DNA from: Mesostigma viride
Taxonomy: Eukaryota > Streptophyta > Mesostigmatophyceae > Mesostigmatales > Mesostigmataceae
Assembly (NCBI GenBank): GCA_009746045.1
Contig: RPFO01000154.1
Coordinates: forward strand, 1,045,667 to 1,109,666
Direction: 5' to 3'
Length of the DNA stretch: 64,000 nucleotides
The notes beneath the pieces were generated by a model that saw only the letters and a list, made by a program, of their open reading frames with translations, had not been told where the DNA came from and did not search any database. This document shows positions 11,001-23,700 of the stretch, one piece after another (position 1 is the stretch's first letter; each line of letters begins with the position of its first letter). Made by a program: the position numbers and the translations under genes.

Positions 11001-13189
11001 TGCCACGGGGGGCCGGCTACCCGCTACCTGCGTGACCTCCATCGCACCCACGCTTACAGCACCCGCCCCCATCACCCCCGCCCCCACAGCACCCGCCCCA
11101 ATAGCATCCAACCCTAAAGCACCCGTCCTTATGACACCTGTCCTCGTAGCACCTGCCAACAGGGACTCATCTAACCCCTGCTGCCCAGCCCCACCCACCG
11201 CAGGCCCCTTGTCCGCATGCCACCATGAGGTCCTATCAGGAGTGTCGGCACCGCGCCATTCGTTTGCCCCCGCATTCAGCATCCCCGTTGCGTGCTCATG
11301 TGCATACGGCCGTAGATTGGACCCCGACATTTCACTGGCGTGCCGGCACATATCGGAAACGCTCGTTTCAGCGGAATCGGGTACGGTACTAGGATTCAAC
11401 CCCATGCTACTAGAGGTTCGTGATGTGGGGGGGTCCAGGGAGGCTGCCGGGGGCAAGGCGAAGGAAGGGACACTCTCCTTGGTGTCGCTGGATGGGGATG
11501 GGAGCGTGACAGCGGATGGTAGCAACGGCCGTGGGAGCAAGGGCGGCTTCTTGCGCATCGCTTGGAGGATGGTCGGCTGCTTCTTGGTGCTCTTCAGCCG
11601 CGATGCGACCAGGCAGGCGTCTGGCACAGGGGGGGGGGAGGGCAAGGGGGGCACAGGGGTTCAATGAGGGGAACACAAAGGGGTCGGGTAAGGGGGGCAC
11701 AAAGGCGCGTAGGTCAGGTCAGGGGAAGAGTAAGGGGTCGTTTAAGGGGAAGAGTACGGGGTCAGATATAGGGAGGAGGGAACAGGTAAGGGCAAGGTCC
11801 ACTTGTGTTTTGCAGAAAGTAGATATAAGAAAGGTAGATATAAGAAATACATAAGAGGTACATAAGAGATAGAGAGATAGAGAGATAGAGAAAAAAAGAG
11901 AAGCGATAGAGAGAAGAGGTACATAAGATGTCAAAAAGCAATGGACAAGAGATAGCAAAGCGATAACCTAGCCTGTTGAGCCGTGAAGACAGGAGGCATG
12001 CGACACGGAGACGGAACCGAGAACAAAGGTCCCGACAGGCAATGGTCCGTATCAAAGCTGCAACAAGATAGGTTGCTCGTGGTACTCCAAAACGCACATA
12101 AAACCCATCAGATGCAAGCCTTTGAAAAACTGGCCCTGTCCATGACGCCTTCAGAAACAACCTCCAGATAACCCAATGACCCCCTCATGGTATACCTGAA
12201 ATGAGTACCCCTGTAATTATACAGTAACCCCTCTTCTAACTTACTATGACCCCAGTTTCCAGGCTAAGAACTTCTCTTCTTACCCCCCTCTTCTCCCCCT
12301 CCCCTGCTACATAAAAGACACCGCCTCCAAAGTGTTCGCTACCTGACAACGTTCGGCATAGCCTCCCTGCATCATCAATACCGTTCCCTTACTCCCACGT
12401 GGACGCTCCATGAGGACAACATGTGATCAAACCAACAAACAATAACAAATAATACAATTACAACGCACCGATGTGCCCGTTGATGGCGTTTGCCGTCCCA
12501 TCCTCGCTGCTATTGGACGGCACCACGACGCCCCTGCCGCAGATGGGGCACTCCATGGCCAGCATGGGGGCTTGGGGGGCCAGCGCTGCAGGTTCTGATG
12601 CGACATCGGATGATTCTGAGGCCAGTCGGGTGGCCTTATTTGCAGATGCCAGCACCAGCGGTGATGACGACGACGATGACGATGGCACCGGTGGTGAGGA
12701 TGGTGGCAGTGATGATGGCAGTGATGATGGCAGTGAAGATGATGATGGCGGCAGTGACGATGGCATCGGCGGTGCCAGCACCAACAGTGACCTGCTCTCT
12801 TCCGTCGTGCAAGCGTGGGAGCTTGCAGTTGCGGCTCCATCGGCTCCCTGGCATCCTTCCAAAGTCAAACTTGCGCCTCCAACCAACGTCACAGCTGGTG
12901 TGGCTGAGGCTGGAGGTTCAACGGCTGCATAAGATGTGGGCTCGGAGGCCCCATGTGATGACTCCGAGGCGATTCGGGTGGCCCGTGAGGCTACATCAGA
13001 CGCTCCAGACGTTATACTTGGGGGTTCGTGGGCTACGTTTGTAGACGGTTCCGAGACGGGATCAGGAGCCCCTGAGGCGCCACTTGTCATCATCAGCTCT
13101 GGGGGAGCGCAAGCCTGGCCCTTATGCCCGCCGCCATCATCAGCAGGACCTGAGGCGATGGCACCATCAATTGCCATGGCATGCGACAT
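1291..13189 (-). CDS. FAN1: FAN1 structure-specific nuclease (7 exons)
   Basis: Fanconi-associated nuclease 1 is a nuclear 5'-flap and crosslink-repair nuclease. Exons on the minus strand are 13189-12469, 11620-10524, 9751-9539, 9027-5710, 4350-3557, 3017-2589 and 1839-1291, all with GT-AG borders. Phases agree at every junction, but exon 5 is one base out of frame within a G run near 3655. The predicted protein is about 2370 residues, against roughly 1000 in animals; the excess is low-complexity sequence. Domains seen: UBZ4 zinc finger at about 214-243 (CPIC, then H and C across intron 1); HIRAN at about 485-690; RKGPWF motif near 1090; SAP-like LPERLALLGVDDL near 1386; TPR-rich region 1784-2048; LAKPPRRW and VSVEELALQYY in exon 6; VRR-NUC in exon 7 with catalytic GGMPDLLLW (D about 2247) and VEVKG (E about 2317, K about 2319). 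The start at 13189 is the first ATG of a longer open frame; an upstream exon cannot be excluded. Confidence 0.9.
1981..2116. repeat. 34-bp tandem repeat in FAN1 intron 6
   Basis: About four copies of a 34-base unit containing GTTGATGGTTAGGGAAGG lie end to end, with a few substitutions between copies. They sit within FAN1 intron 6 (2588-1840). Confidence 0.85.
2490..2562. repeat. (CA)n microsatellite
   Basis: A nearly pure CA dinucleotide run with a few CG interruptions. On the gene strand it starts about 25 bases inside FAN1 intron 6, just after the 5' splice site at 2588. Confidence 0.95.
4985..5051. repeat. (CT)n microsatellite in FAN1 intron 4
   Basis: A pure CT dinucleotide run of about 33 units inside FAN1 intron 4 (5709-4351). 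Confidence 0.97.
9364..9534. repeat. 31-bp tandem repeat at start of FAN1 intron 3
   Basis: About five diverged copies of a 31-base unit with core GCTCATTGCCGTGCTGATGC. On the gene strand the array begins four bases after the 5' splice site at 9538, so nearly the whole early intron is repeat. Confidence 0.85.
10180..10245. repeat. Family B terminal motif plus (TTAA)n
   Basis: Holds GGGGTTAATGCTCCGTGACT followed by CCCCAACGGGAGCACGAG, then an ATTA run. The same motif recurs near 26890, 50569, 51241 and 51304, and partly near 17000, each time (except 17000) beside TTAATTAA. It looks like the end of a short non-autonomous element. It lies in FAN1 intron 2. Confidence 0.7.
10450..10533. repeat. 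30-bp tandem repeat spanning a FAN1 5' splice site
   Basis: Read on the minus strand, three units of 30 bases each begin with GGTGGGTAG or GGCGGGTAG. The first unit is the real donor of exon 2 (CAG then GTGGGT at 10523). The other two follow inside the intron. Confidence 0.75.
12469..13189 (-). other. FAN1: FAN1 exon 1 with split UBZ4 zinc finger
   Basis: A Ser/Ala/Thr/Pro-rich N-terminus ends in CPICGRGVVVP and INGHI. The donor GTGCGT at 12468 cuts the finger between its His and last Cys. Exon 2 starts at 11620 after CAG and supplies the rest (D-A-C). The joined finger has Cys-x2-Cys and His-x3-Cys spacing, as in UBZ4 (RAD18-type) ubiquitin-binding fingers. Confidence 0.85.
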
Positions 13190-15859
13190 GGGGCTCGAAG
13201 TTGGGGCGGGCTGACGGTGGGTCGACTGGGGCTGACTCGTCGGATGCGCCCCGGTCGTGCATGTGGTCCCGTTGGACCACGTCGCTACCGTGCACGCGGT
13301 GGCTGTGCATGTGGTCGCAGACGTGCATGATGTGCTTATGCTGGCAGACGTCACCTTGTGCCCCCGCGTGCTGCCATCGTCACCATCCTGCAGGGGGGCA
13401 GTTGTCAGGATATGGGGTGGCCGCCATTATTGCCGATGTAATGGTGATTGACTGTCATGCCTACATGGTGATTGGCAGTTATGCAGTCTGGGAGCTCGGG
13501 AATTGGAACAAGAGAAAGACAAAGGCTAGAAGACAGGAAATTACAGAGTACGAAGATAGGAAGAGGGAGAGGGGGGGGGGGAGAGGGAAGGAGGGCGTGT
13601 GGGCAGAACGTGCACGAGATGAGTTGCAGCCGTAGGCTCTCCCCCCCTTTGCTCACACCCAGGCGTCAAACATGAAGCAAAGGGGAGAGGACAAGGGCCG
13701 TCTCGATAAGCAGAGATGGCAAGCGGAGGTTCGTCGGTCAACAGAATAAGAGGCACTAACGGCATAGCCTGGACGTGGACAAGGGCCCCCCATGACAAGT
13801 AAGAATAAGAGGGCCATACCACCAGGGTAGCTTGTACAAGTATCGTTACATCTGCCTGGACGACATGGGATGCCCTCAGCAAAAGCCATACAGGTACCCG
13901 GGCAAAAGCTGACCAGTTGACCCTCACTGCAGTACGCTGCGTCTAGCTGTACGCAAGCTTCTGTGGACGGACTTTCGCCATCGTTTAATAATCCGTCAGT
14001 TAAACGTATGTTGTGCCAAGATGGCTGCCAGTGTCTGGTAGAAAGCTAGGAAGGCGTCACAGCCAGTCGTGCTAACTTTTTGCAATCGGCAGTCAGTAAA
14101 CCTGATCTTCTTACCGAATCCCTGGGCGCTGGAGCTACCTCGAGTTCCTCATTCCCAGGGAGGCAAGGGCGCTTAGGTCTCCACGTGCTACCACCGCCTC
14201 CGTTGGCCCGCCGCTTCCCGGCCAAACTTAGGAGGCTGCCAGCCCCCCGAAGCATCGCAATTACATGGAGCCTTCAGAATTTTTGTACATCATTAAGGTA
14301 GGACTGATACTCGTAAGACCAATAGCCGCCCGCGGCGCTTTATTCTAACACATTGCGCGCAGATAGAGTTTGCATGGTCAGACCATCTTTGATCAGTGGG
14401 CAAGGAGCAGGTAGGGGCACGAATAGTAGCAATGCCGAAGCGTTCCACGGAAAAGTATCGCTAGCTCTGACCTCGAGGTAGGCTCCAGCAGCTGGCGAAT
14501 AATAATGCCGCCGTCGACGTACTGAGTGCGTTAGCCACACCTGAAAGCCACGGCGCCTCGAGGCACATTAGCACGGCCACCACGCTAGAAAGCCAGGAAA
14601 GCTTTATGTAACATCGAGAATTTTATGTAAAGCTTAGTAACACAGGTGCGCCATGCCAAATTACCTCGTCCGTATGCAAGGTCAAGGCTCAGTTTTCATT
14701 CACATGTGCCAGTTAATTTGGCGCCAATCTTCAGGTTCGGTGCATCGACAGGCAATCAGGCATCGACTGAGATATGCTATCGACTGCATTCGGGTTGTTG
14801 TCTTGTCTTGTTGAGTTGGTTTTTCGGATCCTTGTGTGCGGTTTTCGGATACATGTGTGCGGTTTTTCGGATCCATCTATGCGGTTCCACGGGTATACCT
14901 GACCGTCGGGCCATGCGATTCGATATCTGACGGTCTGGCATAGATGGGATTCGCAATCGACTACTCTAATAAAATTTAATATAGTTGGATATAGTTTTTA
15001 ATATAGTTGGATATACCCATTTCCCCGAAAAAAAATCCCACGGGCGTTGTACATAATTTAGGACTGAATCTTCTGCTCCCAGCCTGCTCATGGAAATTTC
15101 GGGACTTCCACCCTGTGAAAATGGCGCTCAGCAGTCAGCCTTAGCATCCTGCCAATTGACGTCCAGGAAACTGCCCACGTCAGGTCAGTCAGTCAGTTTA
15201 TTCCACGCCGGTTATTCGACAGACTTCCAAGTTCCTACAGTACGGGCCACCGGCCACGTGACACGAAAGCCTCGTTTGCCACCTTCCCGGCAAGAAGCAT
15301 TGCGCAAACAAAGTGGGAGTTTTTTTACTGGTCGTTCCGTCGGATCCGGAAGTACCAAGTTCAAACCCGCGCAGGGGCTAGAGGTGCTAAAGTTTTCTGC
15401 ATGTTCACGTCAGCTGCTATCTTCAGTGCTGTAAGCGGAACCGCAGACAAAGCCTCATTTGCGAATTGCCAGTCGAGTTGAGTTGACCTCCTAGCTTTGG
15501 GCTTTGGGAGTGTCCAGTTGCTTGCTGACACCAGGGATCCAATACTGGTGTCGCCAAAAAACTTTTCGGGCTTTGAAAAAAGTGGTGTGGCGACAACGGT
15601 GAACGGACACCCTTGTCAACGCTGAGCACCCTTGCGATAACCGATGCAGCCATGCACAAGGAGACTGTTGATCCACAATTTTTTGCGATGCGTTAACGGC
15701 GTGCGACCGATAAGATGCCTCTAAAATTTGCCACCGTGGATCCATTGCACTCGCGGATTTCAATTAAAGGTCCTGTCTAGTAGATCTCCTTTCATATCTG
15801 GGCTATATGAAAAAATAAATAAAAATAAAATAAAATTATCGCCGCACCATAATTGGATC
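13190..15859. other. Upstream of FAN1, no gene recognised
   Basis: No exon with a recognisable domain or consistent splice sites was found on either strand. The FAN1 promoter should lie in the first part. Scattered short open frames look random. Confidence 0.4.
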
Positions 15860-16213
15860 ATGGAGACCAGTAATAAACCAAAAACGAGGCGGAGATTTGC
15901 TTCGTCAGCGTCGGCCCTCGCAATGCTTTGCCAGTCACTGCGTGTTCAAGTTCCATCCTCCCCTCCAAAGAAATCTTCCGGGAAAGCTTCCGGGAAAGAC
16001 GTGACGGGACTTACTGCTCCTAGACGGGTAAGTTTGCAGTTTGCGAGACAAGTTCCCCAGACTTCGTTTATTTTGCTTCAGATTCGGAGTCTTGTGAATG
16101 ATTGCACCGAAGATGTTAAGTTTGTGCAAGCATGCGACAACTTGGATGTGGCTGCCGTCATAGCGTCTGACATTTATTCGGAGAAGGTTGGAATCCCATT
16201 ATTGCCTCCTTGA
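15860..16213 (+). CDS. Small two-exon hypothetical protein
   Basis: Exon 1 (15860-16027) starts METSNKPKTRRRFASSASAL and ends at a consensus GTAAGT donor. Exon 2 (16082-16213) follows a pyrimidine-rich TTGCTTCAG acceptor. The 54-base intron keeps phase 0. The predicted product is 99 residues: a basic, Ser/Lys-rich N-terminus, then an acidic helical-looking stretch (LVNDCTEDVKFVQACDNLD). I do not recognise the family. The second exon could instead splice on at GAG-AAG (16180) in phase 0 to the phase-0 exon at 17751, which would make this the 5' end of the RING gene; the GTTGGA donor there is weak. Confidence 0.4.
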   Translation: METSNKPKTRRRFASSASALAMLCQSLRVQVPSSPPKKSSGKASGKDVTGLTAPRRVSLQFARQVPQTSFILLQIRSLVNDCTEDVKFVQACDNLDVAAVIASDIYSEKVGIPLLPP

Positions 16214-17750
16214 TCACACCTCGTATGCCTTTACTGTATAAGCTATTCCTGCCGTAAATCAAACTGAGAACACAGAGAGAAAAATTTTGGAAGGCAAGGA
16301 CAACGGAGATGGGGGCAGTTGGAAGAAGTGGAACGAAAGAGAAAAAGACGGTCAGGGAAATTTTAATTTTTCCTTATTGATACGGTCGGTGGGCAGTACG
16401 AGTACAGTGCATGATCCTTCACCCTACCGCATGATATCGTACCGGTAGGCGGCCCGTATGAGAGGAATGCTAGCAGGACGTTTTGTGTTTCACCGTTCCC
16501 TGATATCCTGCAAACAAGGCTTCTGGCAGCGTGTTTCATGGAACTGGGTTTTTGATTATTCAGGCCGTTTTATCTCAGGCTAGGCTTTTCGGGCTGTACG
16601 ATATTGGGCTAGGTGATCCTATGTCTACTTGCCTGCGTGGATGCAAGGTGGTTGGCCCACCATTCGCATGGATGGCCCAGTATTAGCATGGATGACCCAC
16701 CATCCATGCGTGTCAATGTTGTTACATTGGTGTACGGCATGTGAGCGTTCCTGTGGCGCGACCCACGCGTTCACTGTAGTGCAACCCACACTGTCACTGA
16801 GCAGAAAGTGCTCGTTGTCACTTGCTACAAGCTCATGCATGGTCCCTACCTAAACGCATGCCTCCTCAGCTCCCTCACGGTTGGCCCTTTTCGCCAAAGC
16901 TCGCCCTTTTCCCCGCCGCTTGCCCCCTCCCTCACACCATGGTCCCTACCTGAAAGCATGCTACAGTGACCCCCAGTTAATTATTTTATTAGTGAAACAT
17001 GCTTCCGTTGGGAAGTCACGGAGCACAAAATAGTACAGAGCTAAATTTCTTTTCATCCCTGTATGTTGCACACTAGGAAGGGGGCAGAGACACCCGTCTT
17101 CCCTCCTGCCCGGAGGCAAGCCACAGCCGCCATCTAAACTGCTCACGAGGAGTGTCTGGCATAACTGTGGGTGCAGTAATGCTGAAATGTGCGTGGGTGG
17201 CATGGCGGGGGAATGGTCTGGCACAATCAGACTGAAGTGTACGTGCGGGTAGACATGTGGGTGCTTAGGCTGAGCTAACTAAAGGTGTAGCCGGTAGTAT
17301 GCTGAACCATACACGTTGCTGCGAATACAGTGACCCCCAAGGTGCATGCCTCCCTAGCAGCATGCCTGGACCCTTGAAATCAAAAGTATGCCCCATCTCC
17401 CGAAACACCTGTTTTGCTCCGGTATTACCAGCCCCCCCGTCTCGTAAACACGCAGGCGCACGCATGCACGCACGCACGCATGCATGCACGCACGCACACA
17501 CGCACGCACGCACCCACACCCACACTCACACCCACACCCACACCCACACCCACACCCACACCCACACCCACACCCACACCCACACCCACACCCACACCCA
17601 CACCCACACCCACACCCACATGCGCGCTTCCTTCCACCCTTCCCCCCCACATCCTCCCCCTTCGCCCCAAAACACAAACACACACACTTCGTTCGCTGGC
17701 TCATCCCCACCTCATCCCTGGCCCCCCAACTATTTCCCCCTTCCCCGCAG
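16214..17750. other. Non-coding; part may be intron of the RING gene
   Basis: No clear exon. A partial family B motif (TTGGGAAGTCACGGAGCAC) is near 17007-17026. The 3' part is a CA-rich run leading into a pyrimidine tract and a CCCCGCAG acceptor at 17743-17750. Confidence 0.4.
17514..17619. repeat. (CCCACA)n hexanucleotide array
   Basis: About 17 near-perfect CCCACA units. It creates long His-Pro and Gly-Cys frames on the two strands, which I do not regard as coding, because a pyrimidine tract and acceptor lie between the array and the first credible exon sequence. Confidence 0.95.
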
Positions 17751-20700
17751 AAAACCACCGGGACCGTTCCAGCCACGCTCGAGGGCCGCGCGCTGTTGGC
17801 CGCCGGCGAGCCCAGGGACCCCCAGGGTGACACCGAGGACGCCGCGACACTCGCCTCGCGCCCAGGGGGCTATGATGCCACCAACGTGGGGGGCGGTGCC
17901 GCATCGACCAGAAACAACAGGAGCAGTCCTAAGCACAGAGGGTGTCCATCATCGTCATCATCACCATCATCATCAATGTCATCACCAGCAGCAGCAGCAG
18001 CAGCAGCAGTGACCGGTCACCGAGGAGATGCTCCTGTGGGCGCTGAGCTGGCGGCAGAAGGAGTGCGTGAGGCGGCAGACGATGAGGTGGATCTATCGGC
18101 GTTCTCGGTGCCCAGGGACCACCGTCCGTTGTCGCCGTCCTCCAGCAGCCGCCCGTACCCGCCCAGCGGCGGATCCTCACCGGGCCATCCCCGTTCCAGC
18201 GCTCGACCGGAGGGCACTTCTTCTGCCAGGGATGGCGGTATCGACCTATCCGCGTTCTCGGTACCCCCTCCGGCCCGGGGGGGTAGAGGGCCCGCGGCCG
18301 CCGTCGCGGTGGCAAGTGGCAGCGCAGCGTCCAGAGGCGATGCGTCCTCGCCGTCGTCGGTCGTGGGTCCCTCGTCAGGTAGGCTCATGTCCCACCCTAG
18401 CTTCCCGCGCGGCACGACCCAGAGGGAGGGATCCCACAGGCAACATGGGGACGAATCCAACCACGACCCCTTGGACGTGTCCAGACACGGGTCCATCAGC
18501 GAGGGCTCTCGAAGCGTATCCTACGACCTGTCCGCGTTCTCTGTGCCTCTCGATACGCCGCGGGGGGGGGCCGACGCCCATGCGCTGGCATCCGCGTTCG
18601 ACGTGGATACCGGCGGCGCGTCGATGCCGCCGGGAAACGTCGACTTGTCGGCATTCTCGGTCCCCCGCAGCCCCACGGCGGTCTCGCGGCACGCGTGGGA
18701 GTCCCGACCTGGGTCTTTCACGGACAAGGGTGGGTCGCGGGCACCGGCGGAGGCCGGCACCCCCTTGAGGAACCCTGGGGAAGGCAGCGCCCCGGATTTG
18801 TCCGCATTCTCGGTGCCTCGCCATCGGCCCTCCGTGAGCAATCTAAGTAACTTCGCGGCGTGGGTGGAAGGGTCCGCCGGGGTGGGAAATGACGGGGTCG
18901 GCGGCGGGTGGGGGGGTCCTGTGGGTGGGACAGGCGTCGCGGGACCCGGGGGAGACCGATTGGCGGGGGCCATGGGGGGGGTGGACTGGGCACGCAGTCC
19001 CTCGGGGCGAGGGGTGGTGGATCATGACGGCCGCAATTTCCCGACAGTGGCCGGAACCGTCCAGCTGTCCAAGTTCAAGGCGGCGGGCAAGATGGGCCCG
19101 CTAGGGACGGGAGGGGACAGTTGTACCCACCCCATGCCGAGCTCGTTACTGTCCCAAAACTCGCTTTGTCGGACCACGGAGGTCACCAACATGGCGACCG
19201 TGAGCGTTGGACGCGACAAGCAGTGCTACTCCTTCTCACAGTCCGGTGCTGTCACATTGACGGGCCCCAGCGCGGGCGCGGCGTCAGAGGAGATACAAGC
19301 CACCCCCAGGGGTGACGGCAGCAGGATCACGAATGCCCCCGCGGACGGCAGCAGTGGGACGATGTTGACGCCGCCCACCCGGACCGCTAGCAGATCAGAG
19401 CCCAAGGACCTACAGCTGGCGTCCGGGAAGCAAGGGCAGGGTTACGCGGTGTTGCGGTCCTCCTCGTTCCCGATTGCCACGTCACCGCGGGGGATGCCGG
19501 GTCCGCTCACGTGGGCCCAGATGGTGGCGCGCTCACAGCCGCTGAAAGCGCCAAAAGGGGCGCGTGCAGTCTCCACAAAGCCCGCTTCGGCAATCCCCCA
19601 TGGCAGCACGCTGGTGGCGTCGGTAGCACCTACTCTGGGCGGCGCGGCCACGGGGTCGGCGCACTCTGGGGATGGGGTTGACGTACCGGCTTGCATCGGC
19701 AGCAGCCCACAATGCGCCACGTCAGCAGGCGGGGACCAGGGGACGCGGGGCCAAGGGCACAGCGCAAGGCCCCGTGCCGATGCGTCGCCGGCGGTGCCAG
19801 GTATCACCGATTCAACGCCCGCTGCTCATCAAGCAGGGGGGCAGAGAGACGCCACTGCTGGCAGCGCCTCGTACAGCTGGGCGCTGCGCTGTGCGAGCAC
19901 TGGGAACGGTTATGCTGGCGCCGCAGTGCTCGCGCCCGCCGCGTCCTTCCCTGAGCCCACGCTCGGCATCCCCCTGCCGTCCCTGCCAGGGGGCGCGGTT
20001 GCCACGGCGTTGCTGCCTGCTCCTGGGGGGGTGGCCACAGAGGGTGGGGTGGCCATGGCGGGGCGGCGCAGCGTGCCAAGTGGCACGTGGACCAGCAACG
20101 ACCGGGCTTCGGGATCGGTGGTGGTCGCCAGCGGCAAGGCAAAGGGTCCGCCTTTGGAAGCTGCGGCCGGGGTTGGTGGCTCCACGGGGGCAATCCCGCC
20201 GTCATCATCATCATCATCACCATCGTCGCCTCCGCAACCGTCCTCAGAGCGTTCCCCCGTTAAAAGAGGTAGCATTTCGCCCAACCAGGGGCAGGGGCAG
20301 GGACAGGGGCAGGGGCAGGCAAAGGCAAAGGCGGGCAGCGGTGGGCAGAGCGCATCCCGTCGGTGGAGCCGCATGGCTACCGTCTCAGGGTGGGCATCGC
20401 GCCACCTGTCAGGGACACCGGGGAAGCAGGCGGCCGCGGTGGCCAGGGGGGAAGCTGGGGGAGTTTCCTCTTCATCCTCAGTGCCTGCAGTTGCCGGGGG
20501 GGTAGTGCCGTCTGCGGGCAGTGGTGGTGCGGGCGCGGGGGACAAGAGCGTCGCTGTATCTAATGCTGTTGTCAGTCGTGGTGGTGGTGCTGGTGGTGAG
20601 AATGATGACGAGGATTGGGGCGGGAGGGACTCGCCCGTGCTGGCGGTAGCAGCACCCCCCCGTTCGCTTTCGACCGTCGCTGCCGCGGCCAAGGCGGCCT

Positions 20701-23700
20701 CGGCATCGTTGGCAGCGGCGAGGGAGGAGTGGGAGGCGAGGCGGATGTCGGCGGTCAGCGTGAATAGCGCGTCATCTCTTGAGGCGTTGTCGCAGATCGT
20801 GGTATCACGTCGGTCCTTCAATGCAAAGTCTCCTGTAGTGAGGGACGCTGCGGCCGCTGGGGGTGGCATGGGGGCGGGGGGAAAGAGCGATCGGGGCACG
20901 ATGGCGGCGATGCTGGCAGCGAAGCGAGCGAGCGTGAGCGATGGGGAGCGCGACGCGTATGGAAGCGATGGGGACAGCGATGGCGAGGGGGGGGCGTTCT
21001 CGTGGTTTTGTGATGCGGTCGGGGGGGGGAAGGAGGTCGAAGGGGGTGATTATGGTGAGGGGGGGGCAATGGATGGTTTGGATACTGGCAGCAGTAGCAT
21101 GTATACGGAATCGAGTGCGGGAGGGAGCCCGAGTAGCGGTCCCCGGGAGGGCGGTGGCTCTGGGCGGTTCTTCGCTAGTGATGATGACAGCGAGGAGGAG
21201 GAGGGAGGGAAGCCAGCTGTGGAGGAAGGGGGACCTGTCAGTGTTGTGGTCTCGGGGGGGAAGCCGCCGGCGGGCCTGGGTGGCGAGTGGGATCGTAGGA
21301 AGAGTGCGATGAGGAAGAAGTGGAAGGGCGCAGTGGGCGGCGTGCGGCTGCGAGCATCTCTCAGCAAGTACCTGATGGCGAGCCTCACGCCTGAGGACCG
21401 GGAAGGTGGGTTATCCCCCGTTATAAGCTAGTTTTTGGTGTGAGACAAGCACACTCGCAGTGTATCTAAACTATCGTTTACCTTCAGTAGTATGAGCTTG
21501 CGTAGTGTACATGAATTATAGGTAAACTTCAGTCAACTACTAGTGAATTATAGGTAAACTTCAGTCAACTACTAGTGAATTATAGGTAAACTTCAGTCAA
21601 CTACTAGTGAATTATAGGTAAACTTTCGCAGTATATATGCATTATAGGTGAACTTCAACAGGATGCTTTAATGAAGGATAGGAGTGTTGGCAGCTGGGCT
21701 ATTTTTACTAATGATGAAGGAACCTGGATGGTGGCCAAGCTCTCTGGATGGAGTATAGAAGAGCCGGCCTGCCGGCAACGTTTTCTTTTCTGGAATAAGG
21801 AGGTTCTGGGTGTGGGGGGGTAAATTGTTAATAAAATTACTGAGGAGATTAGTTTTTACCCGCTGAAATAGGAGTTTCTTGATGTGTGGATTCATCTATC
21901 AGGCATAGAAAGGGCTGTGGGTTAACCGATTCAAGGATCATAAGATTGGTTATTCCCATAAATAATCAAAGGAGTGGGGAATCATGTAGTTGTGTATTAG
22001 GAAAATCATAGCAGGTTTTAACAGAAGCATCGGGTGTGGCTGGTTTTGATTTCTGGAAGGATTGCAGTACGCATGTGGTGCTTCGCCTGGCTCTGGTAAT
22101 GCCCTTTTAACAAGACCCTTTTTATTTCAACAATCATGGATAGATACAACTGCTTGCCCAAGTCCACGGCCTGGTTAAAGACAATGTGCCGCCAAGTCTC
22201 AATATTTCCCAAAAGCCTCTGTATGATGCAAACTATGGCGCTCACCCACCCATGCTGGCGTGTGCCCACCTGGCATGTCACCTGGGCTCCCTGTACGCCA
22301 CGAGGTCGCTCGGTGCTCCCACACACTTGCCCAGGGTCATGTACCCGGCATCTATGTACTATGCGCAGGCATGTGCTAACCAGTTGGGGACATCCCTGAC
22401 ACTGTTCATAATGGAATGGTAGCGCACCGGAATATCGCACGATTGGAGTATCCCTTTCTCGGGAAGCACCGTTTCTTAGCAGGATTCCCTGGTAGCGTGC
22501 AGATGGCAGGAGACACTGCCCATTTTTCAAATATGTGTGCGTGAATCCTGGCTACCCTCTGCATCATTGTGCCCAACACCGCCCCCCCCTCCCCCCATGC
22601 TGGCAACAGTCGTGGTCAAGGCGGCGTGCCGCCGACTAGCAGGGGAAATCCTTGCCGTGTCGCAACAGGCCACTCCGGCAGCAACAGCCGGAGGGAAGCG
22701 CCGCATGAATGCGTGAGTGTCCCGTGCCATGTCTTGTCCGCTGGTTTTCTCATGTCAAAATGCGTCTGGTGGCCGACGTTGGTGCTGTCCAATGACTGCC
22801 AAACGGTTGCCGTGGTTATGCCGCTACTGATACCTGTGAAGTGGTCAGCATTGTCGCCAAGGTGGTGTTGGTTAGTTTCCCTCTTTAAAGGCCGTATATC
22901 GCCTTCTATTGTGATGCTTATGATCTGATAGGTACTCTGATGCCCTCCATCTTGCCCTGTGCATACCAACGCGTACTTGAATAGCCTTGATCCTTCAGCC
23001 CAGCGGTCTGTTACTCTGTCTACCAGCTACTTCAAACATATCTACTGCATTGCCTTAATCTCTCCAGCAGAGACTAGCTGCCATATCTCCCCCCCCCCCC
23101 CTCCCCTCCCTATCTAGCTGCCATCCAGGCAGTACTTGCCGCATGCCTAAGGTCATATACACCCTTTGCATGAGCCTTCGATACCCTGCTCTTATTCGTA
23201 CCCACATGGATGGACATCGACTTCGCTGCCATACATCACTACGTCACCCGTCTTCCTCAGTAACGAATGGATGGTGGAGCACGCAAAGGCATGCCGGGAT
23301 GAGGAGGGGCGGTTGCGGCTGCCAGCCGAAACGGGGGCCAGCGAAGACCCTGGAAAGGATCAGTGAGTGCCGGCATCACTGGCTTTATGCTTACCGCCAT
23401 CATGGAAGTTGCCTTGTGTTTGACGCTTTTTGAGCGATGAAAGCGCATACCCACATACCCACATACCCACATACCCACATACCCACATACCCACATACCC
23501 ACATACCCACCCACCCACCCACCCACCCACCCACCCACCCACCCGCCCGCCCGCCCACCTACCCACCCGCCGACGCACCCACCCACGCACCCACCCACCC
23601 ACCCACCCGCCCACCCGCCCACCCGCCCACCCGCCCACCCGCCCGCCGCCCGCCCGCCGCCCGCCCGCGCCGCCCGCCCGCCCGCCCGCCCGCCCGCCCG

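Noticed and set aside
15340-15400. tRNA gene suggested by GTTCAAACCC
   Set aside because: A B-box-like string alone; I could not fold a cloverleaf around it.
17484-17750. His-Pro repeat as N-terminus of the RING protein
   Set aside because: The (CCCACA)n run is followed by a pyrimidine tract and a strong CCCCGCAG acceptor, so it is most likely intron.
19910-20899. Minus-strand open frame opposite the RING gene
   Set aside because: Low-complexity antisense shadow of a GC-rich exon without a recognisable domain.
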